From the NCBI GenBank assembly GCA_020698575.1, contig CM036247.1:8391756-8455755 (forward strand): 64,000 bases of DNA, in the 5' to 3' direction. Below the pieces are notes generated by a model. The model was not told where the DNA came from and searched no databases. It saw nothing but the letters and a program-made list of their open reading frames with translations. Each line of letters starts with the position of its first letter. Position 1 is the stretch's first letter. The translations under genes and the position numbers were made by a program. Shown in pieces: positions 46,150 through 55,040 of this stretch. The DNA comes from Bostrychus sinensis. Lineage: Eukaryota; Chordata; Actinopteri; Gobiiformes; Eleotridae.

Positions 46150-46400
46150 TGCTGCTGTAGATAATACTGAATATGGGGAGCCTTACTCTGTACACAGCGG
46201 TATAACTTATGCAAATGTCAAAAAATAAACTTGTCTTGAACTTTGAGCTAGGATTAACCAAGCAGAGCAAGTTATTTTCTTATTGTTCCACTTTTTTCCA
46301 CAACTTTTGAACTTGGACATGTTCTGGCACTGTCCCAGTTTGGAGAAGCAGACAGGAGCAATAACACAGAGGCTACACTACGCTCTTAAAGGGCCCAATT
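46150..46400 (+). repeat. Duplicated block, copy 2
   Basis: CTTACTCTGTACACAGCGG, GGATTAACCAAGCAGAGCAA and GTTTGGAGAAGCAGACAGGA, then AATAACACAGAG, mirror copy 1 at 41405-41685, with gaps and point changes. Confidence 0.65.
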
Positions 46401-46439
46401 GATTTTTTTATGGCAGCGGAGCAAAAATGATTTAATCTG

Positions 46440-46880
46440 TATCAAGTTTTAACCTGATAGGTTTTTTATAAGAACATTTAAATTAGCGCGTTATTTCAAG
46501 ATTGAAACATATCAGTTTTTTTTATGTACTGGCGTGTCATGTTTTTACACAATAAATACTTTAATGTAATATTATCATGTTTTTTACAAGATAAAGTTTA
46601 ATGCTATTACAAGATATCAGTTTTTCAATGCACTAGTAAAACATGATTAGTATGTTTTTGTAATAACAGAAGTCATTATCTTGTAAAAACGTGATACAGA
46701 TTAAATTTATTTTTACTCTCTGAAGAAATGTGTTTTAACATCACTTTATTACAAGAGGTGTATTATGTTTTTGCCTGATAAATACTTACTTAAAAAAGAT
46801 GTTTCTCTGTATCCTGTAAAAATAATATCTTGTAATAATGTGATACAGGTTAAATGTATTTTTTCTTCTGTAATTTTTAA
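46440..46880 (+). repeat. ACGTTTTTACAAGATA-type irregular repeat cluster, copy 2
   Basis: Words such as TCATGTTTTTTACAAGATAA and ATTATCTTGTAAAAACGTGA, in both orientations, as in 42713-43035. Confidence 0.7.
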
Positions 46881-47483
46881 ACCAGTTTGGTGCTTTCAGT
46901 GTCCATTTTAATGTGTAGAGGATGTTTTTACCCATTTTGTTTAAGGTGCTTCTGCACGTGAGTAATAAGTGTTATGGTTGTATAGAATTAAAAAAAAATA
47001 GTCTTATATTGTGTGCAAGTGAATACCTAATATGTAATAAAGGCCTACACGCGTCGAAGTTGTTAAAGCTCTGTTAGTTTAGTTTTGTCCCGTTGCCTGT
47101 GCTGATAAATTACCTACTGTACAAAATAAGATACTATTCCCTCCCTAAGTATCATATAAAATGTATTTTATTATGTAACAATAAATGCTATTTTTGTCAA
47201 AGTGTTTTAATACAATACTTTTCCTCATGTTGTAAACTGGCACAACATGTAAACAAACTGAATATTCACTGCTTTTATCCTGAATTTTTTATTTTTTTTA
47301 ATAAACTGGTTGCTGTGACAAGCTAAGGCTGACTAGAAAATGACCAGTAGCTTTTTAAATAAAATCATATCAGCCTTTAAATGCAATAGTAAATATTAAA
47401 TTTCTACTATATTAACGGCATGAGACGCTGTTCACTCTGCTAAAGCCCGGATAAAGACTCAACTCTCAGACTCTGGGTTTCTC

Positions 47484-47808
47484 CATGGCTCAACAAGTTG
47501 AATTTAAGACTTTTTTTAGACCTTTGTTGAAGAAAATTAAGCCCCATTTCATAAGCGTGCACAAAAAGCTGAATCTTAATTGTTGTTTAATTGAGCTCTC
47601 GTATCACCGATGGTAATACGCCTTTGAGAATTTAAGTTTGCATTTTAGAATAAGCTGTGAACGCAGGTAGTTGCTTCAAAAGTACGTGACTTATTTAAGA
47701 TCTGGAACGCCGCATCTCTGCAAATTTAAGACTTTTTAAGGCCTTAAAATCAGATTTTTAAACTGAAGACTTTTTTTTAGACTTTTTAAGACCCAGCAGA
47801 AACCCTGA
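47484..47808 (+). mobile_element. hAT-like MITE (CAGGGTTTC type), copy 3
   Basis: TGGCTCAACAAGTTGAATTTAA at the left and GACCCAGCAGAAACCCTGAG at the right. The interior has CCCATTTCATAAGCGTGC and GACTTTTTAAGGCCTTAAAA, as in the copies at 21263 and 23127. Confidence 0.65.
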
Positions 47809-47809
47809 G

Positions 47810-48165
47810 ACTTTTACTGCCGAGCTGCACCAGAGAGATGGGAAATCATTTGTGCGTGTCGCCATCAAACTCCTGAACTAACTCTACTCTTTTTATAACA
47901 CTTAGTTCATCTGCTCCTTATGTTCATATTTGTAAATATTTTTCAGATAGGTAATTCTTTATTATATTTTTAATCAGATTGTTTTTGTCTTACATCTGGG
48001 GATTTGTGCTTTTGATATTTCTTTTAGATTTTATTATATAGTAACTTCTATAATTATGGTCTATATGTATTCATATCTTTGTTGGGTTGCATGTCTGTAA
48101 TAAAAACAGAATTTCCCCTTGGGTATAAAATAAAGAAATTCTTATTTTTCTGATTCTGAATCCAG
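47810..48165 (+). mobile_element. LINE 3' end fragment
   Basis: The plus frame reads RDGKSFVRVAIKLLN then stop at about 47878, the typical last residues of a fish LINE RT, followed by a 3' UTR ending GAATTTCCCCTTGGGTATAA and AATAAAGAAATTCTTATTT. It lies between the duplicated block and the rwdd1 3' end. Confidence 0.65.
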
Positions 48166-48478
48166 CAGTATTTTTTTTTTTGTTAAAATAAATGAGTGTC
48201 AAACGTTTGAAAATGTTTCTTTAACACCATATGCCATGCTTTGGCGCCCTCTTCTGGTCAATTTTATAAACAAACAGAGCAAGAGCAAAGCTTATATCTG
48301 TTAAATTTAATTTCTCAGCCATTTTGATACAAATAAAAAGGTGGATATGAGATTTATGTTGTGAGTTTTGAGGCAGGTATTTTTCCACTTGCTGCAGAGT
48401 CTGTAGAAAATAAACGCAGCTTCATTAAACTGGATTTCTCAGAGTCCTCTCCTGTTAGTCCACATAGGCTTTTTTTTT

Positions 48479-48591
48479 TTAGTCCTCGTCGCTTCCCATC
48501 TCTAGAGGATCAAAGTCTGGATCGTCTTCGTCCAAATCGAGATCCTCCATGTCCTGGAACAGCGACTCGTCCACTTCAACGTTATTTCCAG
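48479..48591 (-). CDS. rwdd1: rwdd1 exon 7 with stop
   Basis: Encodes AGNNVEVDESLFQDMEDLDL then an acidic tail ending MGSDED and TAA at 48481-48479. The acceptor is TCTGCAG. The tail is shorter than the human one (about 36 residues in this exon). A minus-strand ATTAAA near 48306-48312 is a possible but weak poly(A) signal. Confidence 0.92.
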
Positions 48592-51500
48592 CTGCAGAGA
48601 CAAAAAGGAAGTGGGTTTTACTACTTATTGCTAAACAACAAATACAGTTCTATGTGGCAATGAGCTTCCCCTGTGGTGCTGCTACCAACAATGAACTCCA
48701 ATGTTATCTAAATAGGATTGACTTGAACAATACATCTCCAAATTATATAAATAAAAAAATATATTAAAAAATCTGTTAAAGGTTGCCCATATCATAAACT
48801 GTGGTTAGGGTTAACGGTTACATGTAATAATCTTTTAATGCTTCCACACATTTTGATGCGAGCAAAATGGCGAGAGGAATCCACTTACCATCTTCAAGAA
48901 ACTGGATGTCTGACGTATCGAGGTTGTGGTCTGTCTCAAACAGTTGTTTACCTACAAGTACAGTAAAAATCAATCCATTTCCACAAAGCAGAAGTCCTGA
49001 TCCTGCTTTGTTTTGCAGGTCTGAATTAAGTTTAGTTAGCAACTTTACCTGTGAGTTTGATTTTTCCCGCCTGTTCCTCCTCTTTCTGTCTTTTCTTCCT
49101 GATTTCAGCCATCTCCTGCTCAAACCTGGCTTTCCAGGCCAAGAAGTTCTCAATGGTGACAACTGTGCCCTGGAACTCTTTCTGTCAATCAAACAGACCC
49201 ACAATACATGTTTATAAAGTAATTTAAAGGTATACGACAACAACTTTTCTCAATTCATCACTCCCAACAACAGTATAGCTATATTTAATACTATTATTTA
49301 ATTCAAAAGGTACAAATGGATAAATTGCCCATGACTAACTAATACATGACATCAAATTTAAGTTTAAAGCTTTAGTTTAGTGTTAGACCACGTTGTCACA
49401 ATTCTCTCTGCTTCATTAAACATCACGTGAATGCTTTGATAAAACTGATGTGTTTCTCTTTGCTTTATCTTTTCCCTTTTATTTATTTTTTGTATCGTTT
49501 CCCTGAGTAAGTGGACGTTGCCAGCTCTGACATAACCAATTCAATGTTGACAAATGATGCAGAGCAGTAATTCTCAAACTTTTCACACCAAGTACCACCT
49601 CAAAAAATATTAAGGCTTTCCAAGTTCCATCTTTAATGGACTAAAATGAACTTAAATCCTGACTAATCTAGCTCTAAAAATAATGGATAACATTGGAATT
49701 AAAATAGAACAAAACCAGCTCTAAACCAAGTCTAAAAGTAGGACTAAACCAAGTTTAAACTAGGACCAAGAAGTAGTATAAACTTCAAATTTCAAATGTC
49801 TTTACCAGAGCAGGACTAAACAGCAGGGATATATTTTTAGATAATTTTTCTCAGTTAATAGAAAAAGCAATCACATACATTCCAGGTGCTATGAGCAGTA
49901 TATATTTGTGCCAAGATATGATGTAAACATGTTAAAATCAAATATTAGTTTTACTGATAACAACAGAGCAGATGATTTGTTAACAATATAAAATATTTTA
50001 CATAATAGCCAAGTTGTTTTTGTTTTGGTTCTAAAACTGAATCATCAATCGTCCAATCAGAAAAGCGGAAAGACTGGCAAACCACAGACCATTGTTTTGA
50101 TTTGGACTGCAGTACTGTTTTCAAACCAGTAGGAGCACATGCTGCTTACAGTACCTTTAAGTTAACAATATGAAAATGCTGCGTCTTACAACATGATTCA
50201 ACCAGAAAACCATGATTAGTTGACTAAAGTTTGCGCCGCTACCTTTTCTGCTTCCTCTGCCTCCTTCTCTTTCCGCCGTTTCTCTTCTTCTCGTCTGTTT
50301 TTTATGGCGTCCACAATTTCGTTGAGTTTCTCCTGGACGGCTGTGACCAATGTGAAAATCATGACCATGCCCAAATTTTCTTCTGCCTGCAAAACAAACA
50401 AATAGGATTCATGAATTAAAACTTAATTCAGTAAATAGATTTGAAACATATTTTTGTGTTCATTGCATTTTGTCACTTTTCTCTTGACTTGTCCGTGACT
50501 ATTCCATAACTCTGCACCACATTTCCATGACCAAAAATACCTTCATTGACAACTAAATGTAATCATTATTTGGCCTTTCACACATAAGATGTCACTAAAT
50601 ATTTTGCAGCAAAATTAGGTATAAGCAGGATTTGAAAGCTCCTTACACAAATTTAAGAGCTATGATATCAACACACATTTCATCTGACGACAATATAAAT
50701 ATTTTGAAGATGAATAAAAAATTATTAAAAACTCATTTTAAATCAAGCCTTTTCTGTGACCATTTAAACTCGGGATGAAGATGCTGAAATTCCAGGTTTT
50801 ATAATTTACTTTTTAATAATCATCATCATAATTAAGTACGTCTTTTGTGCTTTTCTGATGCCCAAACTGGCAGAAGGACCGACCTGTTGCTGCAGTAAAG
50901 TGAGGATCTCCTCCACATCACTGTCTTCCAAGTTCTCCTGGGACTGAATCTCCCAAAGTGGAGGCTCGTCTGGGTAGTTCTCTACATATGTGAACTTTAA
51001 CATTGTTTCAACCACTGTCAACACAATACGACACATGCAGTGTATCATTTTACTCAATAAAAGCATCTCAAATGTCAATGATAGCTTGTAGTGTATAGGA
51101 GTATGCAGGACATTTTACTGATCACTGACCTTCTCCGTTCTCTCCAGCGTCTGACGTGACTGTGATGGTGAAACTCGTGGGGTTCTCCGAAAGAACTGTA
51201 AACATAAAACTAAGTCAGTAATAATATTACTTTAATCCAACTGAAGCATTGATAAACCATGCAATTATAGGTAAATAAACAATGAATGCTAGAGTAAGGG
51301 GTTGTGTATTCATTCATTTCTGCTCTGCAATTTATTGGCCATTGCCCAGCATTGTGTACCCCGCTTCAGTCCCATAGTTGAAGGAAGAAAAGACAAAAAT
51401 GAAGGACATTGGATAATGTATACTAAGTAGTTTTGATTCTAAGTGTGCTGTAGATGCCCCTTTATTCTGAAATTACTGGGACCTTAATTTTGTGGGACCA

Positions 51501-53149
51501 TAAAACATGACGACAGGACTGCAAAAAAAGGTTTAAAAAGCAGTCATCTGGACTTGTTTTGAAGATGTTTCACCTCTTATCCAAGAAAGTTTCTCAATTC
51601 TGAAATTAAACTGGTAAGAGAGTTGGTTTATCTGGTCCTAGGAAGGAGGCGTTTTAGAAATGAAACTAAATTCTATTGGTTCAGGAGACTATGAATAGCC
51701 TGAGTAGTTTTGGGTGAGTGAGAGTCATTAACCCTCCTGGGCCTGGTCAGCTCCTTCAGATGTTAATGACCTGAGTGAAACTGGTTTGTTTTGTTTGGGT
51801 TTCAGGAGACTGTTGTAAACAGATGGAAGGTTGTATCTGGAGTGCACAACACTGCTCTGTTTGTAACTGGGAATTTTGTCCTTGGGATGAACCAGTTTTT
51901 GTCTGAGAGTATCAACAGGTTTAAAATGAACCATGATGTTGAGTTGGCTGAAAATCCTTTTAAGTTTCTCAGACAGGTCAGAGATTTAAGGAATGACTAT
52001 GTTGCTTTTTTATGGCGCTTGTTCTTTCCTGTCCCGTTTTCTTGTCCTTTGGGATTTGGAGAAGGCCCATTTGGGATATCCACAGGTTCTGAGGGCTTGG
52101 CAGACATGTTGCTCTTCTTTCCTCCTTCCCTCAGAGCTTGTGGGAACCTCTTGGGCTCTGTGCTGCAGTGTGCTAATCACATCGAGTTTGTGCTGTAGCG
52201 GGTGGTTTGAATCAAATAACAGGTACTGGTCTGTGTGAGTGGGCTTCCTGTACACTTCCACATGGAGCCGTCTGTCTTCTCTGATGATAACTGCACAGTC
52301 TAAGAAGGCTAGGCCATTCTTCTTGGCGTCCTCACGGGTGAACTTGATGTTCTGGTCCACGGTATATTAATGCTGTGGAAAGTGAAAGCCTCCAGGTGTC
52401 ATCTATGTATCTGAACCCGTGGCTGGGGGTAGTACCTCGGAACAAGTCAAGAGGTCTTCTCTCAACTTTCCTGACTCGTTCCCTGGTAATAACCACAGCC
52501 ACTGGTTCAGCCCTATCTAGAAGCTTGTACTTTTGTGCCAGGTCAACTGTTTAGTGGCTGTATTATGTTGCAAATCTCTATAAACCTATTGAAGAACCTT
52601 TATGTCTAATTTTTTTTTAACTTTTATGCAATACTGGAGTTATTTCATCTGTAATAGGCTTTTAATATACTGAATACCCCTTTCATTAGTGTAAAACTCA
52701 TACTGATTGCTTTTTTACCAGCAATCTTGGCATTAAATTTAAATCTAAGTGGCATTAAAAAGTCTTAAATTGGACCAGACAAAACCTGGAGCTGCCCTGC
52801 AAATGTTGTGCTATAAAATGCGGTATTTAGCAGAAAATAACAGGTTTACATACGACCTTTACACAAACCACCCTTGAACATGAACTAAGCTTTAAATCCA
52901 CTAACAGAGGTGTTTCTATGCGTGACAACATCTTAAACTATAGTTAAATCGCTCTAAACAAAGACTGTAACGCGTATTTTTTTTACTTTCTGTGCAGTTC
53001 TGCCTCGAAACGTCACTGTTAGCCGCCTGAAGCTAACCATTAGCTCTGGTGGGTTTTTGTGTGGATAAACTCGCACCTGTAAAAGAGTCTGGGTAAATAG
53101 ACTCAATGGCCTCCAGCTCGTTCCTCTGCTCCTCTGCGTAGTCGGTCAT
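48479..53149 (-). CDS. rwdd1: RWDD1 (RWD domain-containing protein 1, DFRP2), complete
   Basis: Seven exons on the minus strand (53149-53077, 51195-51130, 51014-50884, 50386-50243, 49181-49049, 48951-48889, 48591-48479) join in phase to 240 residues, close to the roughly 243 of human RWDD1. The start MTDYAEEQRNELEAIESIYP is nearly the human start and opens the RWD domain (about residues 10-112, with the YPDEPPLWEI motif). Then come AEENLGMVMIFTLVTAVQEK, a highly charged KE-rich helix (about 119-140), the VTIENFLAWKARFEQEM segment, GKQLFETDHNLDTSDIQFLE, and an acidic tail ending GSDED. Known role: RWDD1/DFRP2 binds and stabilises the DRG2 GTPase in the cytoplasm and has been linked to androgen-receptor co-activation and thymus ageing. 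The gene is convergent with the sulfotransferase and zup1. Introns hold repeats, including a Penelope-like fragment. Confidence 0.96.
48889..48951 (-). CDS. rwdd1: rwdd1 exon 6
   Basis: Encodes GKQLFETDHNLDTSDIQFLE then D, identical in wording to the conserved vertebrate segment. The acceptor is CTTGTAG and the donor GTAAGTG. Confidence 0.94.
49049..49181 (-). CDS. rwdd1: rwdd1 exon 5
   Basis: Encodes KEFQGTVVTIENFLAWKARF, EQEMAEIRKKRQKEEEQAGK and IKLT. The acceptor is ATTGACAG and the donor GTAAAGT, ending in phase 1. Confidence 0.94.
49565..49765 (+). mobile_element. hAT-like MITE fragment in rwdd1 intron
   Basis: GCAGTAATTCTCAAACTTTT terminus, CACACCAAGTACCACCTCAA, then GGACTAAACCAAGTTTAAAC-type words. 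It lies between rwdd1 exons 4 and 5. Confidence 0.5.
50243..50386 (-). CDS. rwdd1: rwdd1 exon 4
   Basis: Encodes AEENLGMVMIFTLVTAVQEK, LNEIVDAIKNRREEEKRRKE and KEAEEAEK. The acceptor is TTTTGCAG and the donor GTAGCGG. The second half is a charged helix likely to form a coiled coil. Confidence 0.95.
50884..51014 (-). CDS. rwdd1: rwdd1 exon 3
   Basis: Encodes VVETMLKFTYVENYPDEPPL, then WEIQSQENLEDSDVEEILTL and LQQQ, the core of the RWD fold. The acceptor is TTGACAG and the donor GTCGGTC, ending in phase 0. Confidence 0.95.
51130..51195 (-). CDS. rwdd1: rwdd1 exon 2
   Basis: Encodes VLSENPTSFTITVTSDAGEN then GE between a TTTACAG acceptor and a GTCAGTG donor, phase 1 at both sides. It matches the human segment VLSENPPSFTITVTSEAGEN. 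Confidence 0.95.
51728..52565 (-). mobile_element. Penelope-like retroelement fragment in rwdd1 intron 1
   Basis: Minus-strand reading gives a reverse-transcriptase palm with FRYIDDTW (about 52405), then DQNIKFTREDAKKNGLAFLD (from about 52360), VEVYRKPTHTDQYLLFDSNH, PLQHKLDVISTLQHRAQE, and further on LRQKLVHPKDKIP (about 51900). This order and wording match Penelope-like (Poseidon/Neptune type) RTs recalled from fish. Frameshifts and loss of the GIY-YIG endonuclease region make it inactive. The 51541-51620 stretch (TTTCACCTCTTATCCAAGAA) looks like an associated terminal repeat. Confidence 0.75.
53077..53149 (-). CDS. rwdd1: rwdd1 exon 1
   Basis: Start codon at 53149-53147. Encodes MTDYAEEQRNELEAIESIYP then DSFT, ending in phase 1 at a GTGCGAG donor. 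The preceding plus-strand CpG-containing stretch up to about 53300 is the likely promoter side. Confidence 0.95.
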
Positions 53150-53547
53150 TTTAGTGTGTTTTCGGGTTATCTGGGAGGTAGAAAGAGCATCACGCCGCAG
53201 TGGAGCTCATGTGTCACAGACGGAGCTGCGTGGACCGACGCATCAATGCTATCGACAGCAGCTAGCTTGGTCTGTCACTGTTAGATTAGGTTTAATTCAA
53301 GACAAAACACCCGTATATGCTTGTTATCGGAGTATTATGGCTAAAAGAGCAAATATTCTCTTGTGTTCTCGCGTAATGATAAATTATTGGGCAAGAATTA
53401 TGACACTTTTTACACAGCTATCTACTTGTTTGGTCTGTGTAAGCTTAGAGCAAAAACCGCGACAGCGCCACTTCATTCATCGGCCAACAGCGGTACTGCA
53501 GCTAAAACTATGCTGCGTGTTCTTTATAAAACAACGTAAAATATAAA

Positions 53548-54060
53548 CAGTGGTGAAAGAAGTACTCACTTGGTTTACTTAAGTAAAAGTACAGATAAAG
53601 GTGCACAATTTTACTCAAGTAAAAGTAAAAGTATCACATTAACATTTCTACTTAAGCAAACGTATAAAAGTACCTACTTTCAAATTTGTGAGTAAAAAAG
53701 AAAAAGTCTTTCGCACAGATTCAAGAACTAATGAATTTGTTAAAATGTGAGGGACTTTGCTGAAAAACTGTGCTGAAAACTAATGGTTAACGGTGCAATA
53801 GAAGAGACTGAATCTGTATAATACTACTTTACTGCATCTTTTATATTTAAGTACTGTGTGTCTACAGTAACAACATGGCAAAAAAGAATGATTTTAAACC
53901 AAACTCAAAATACTTTTTACTTCAAATCAATTCAAATCAGTAGTAGAGTAAAAAGTATGAGTACTTGCTTTAAAATGTAGTGAAGTAAAAATAACTCTTG
54001 TTAAATTTACTCAAGTAAAGTACAGATACATTAAAATTACTTTGTTACATTCCACCACTG
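53548..54060 (+). mobile_element. CAGTGGTGG-ended MITE beside the rwdd1 promoter
   Basis: Left end CAGTGGTGAAAGAAGTACTC, right end TGTTACATTCCACCACTG, inverted, with many ACTCAAGTAAAAGTA words inside. AAAATATA lies at both flanks (two bases further out at the left). A fragment of the same family lies near 63590-63660. It starts about 400 bases upstream of the rwdd1 start codon. Confidence 0.75.
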
Positions 54061-54365
54061 AAAATATAGAAGAAGTATTGCAAGTATATTAAACAAATAA
54101 TGGTATATGTAACAGTTTTTAAGCATTTATTCTGATTTGTGATTGTGTTTTTAATTGATATGTTGAATTATGAATGTTAACAACCTAGAAGTCAGATTTA
54201 CCACAGTTTCAGAAGTGGTCTTGGTGCCATGAATAACTGAACTGAACAAAGAGCAATGACTTATTACAAAGGCACACTCTTGTTCTGTATGCAAAATAAT
54301 ACTTTCACTAAAACTTGACTACTGCTAAACTTACTTTGGTGCTTTTTATTCTGTTCCTCATACAA

Positions 54366-55040
54366 CAGGGTGACCAGATTTCTAGACCCAAAAACTGGGA
54401 CCCATTTTGGTAACACTTTATTTTAAGGTCCAACTATTAACCATTAACTAAGTGCTAATTAGCATGCTAGTTAGTGGCTAATTAGCCCATAAATGGTAAT
54501 TATAAAGCATTTATTAATCCCTTATTCTGTGTGACCAAATTCTACAACTAATTAGCAACTAACTAACATTTTCCCCTTAATAAACTCATAATTACTGCTC
54601 TTTAGTAGAAAGAAAGGAAGTTGTTGGACATGAATTATGATCTTAATAAGATTTTTTGTGGTACTATTCCCTACTAATGCTCCAATACTCCAACAATCTT
54701 ATTAAGATTATAATTTATGTCCAACAACTTCCTTACTTCCTATTAATGAGCAGTAATTATGAGTTCAAAAAAAGCATCCAAAATCCATACAGTTTTTGGT
54801 CATGACACTGGGGCTTTAGTTTTGAATAATAATGAATAAAATAAATATAGTGGAAAAAGTCTTTTGATAAATGTTTCTAAGTTTCCTGTACTTCTCTTTT
54901 AGTTAAAATGAGGACAACCTGGAGCATGGTTTGTTGAAAACTGGGACACTGTATTAGTGTTTTTACAGATATGTGTTGGGACATGGGACAAGGAGCCTAA
55001 AACTGGGACTGCCCCTGTTAAATAGGGACGCCTGGTCGCC
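54366..55040 (+). mobile_element. Composite MITE: CAGGGTGACCAG outer element with inner GGTAACACTTTATT element
   Basis: The outer end ACAGGGTGACCAGATTTC has a partner GGGACGCCTGGTCGCCTC at about 55024-55042. Inside, from about 54408, GGTAACACTTTATTTTAAGG starts a separate element that ends near 54778 and holds a strong hairpin. Confidence 0.55.
54585..54763 (+). repeat. Near-perfect hairpin, 69-bp arms, 41-bp loop
   Basis: The left arm 54585-54653 contains GGAAGTTGTTGGACATGAAT. The right arm 54695-54763 contains the inverse, TTTATGTCCAACAACTTCC. Most of the 69 positions pair. Confidence 0.9.

Noticed and set aside
38926..48478. RSPH4A between sulfotransferase and rwdd1
   Set aside because: No radial-spoke-like exon was seen; the interval is repeats and a coiled-coil pseudogene.
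52010..52360. Host protein gene of 116 residues
   Set aside because: The wording is a Penelope-like reverse transcriptase; frames are broken and it lies in an rwdd1 intron.
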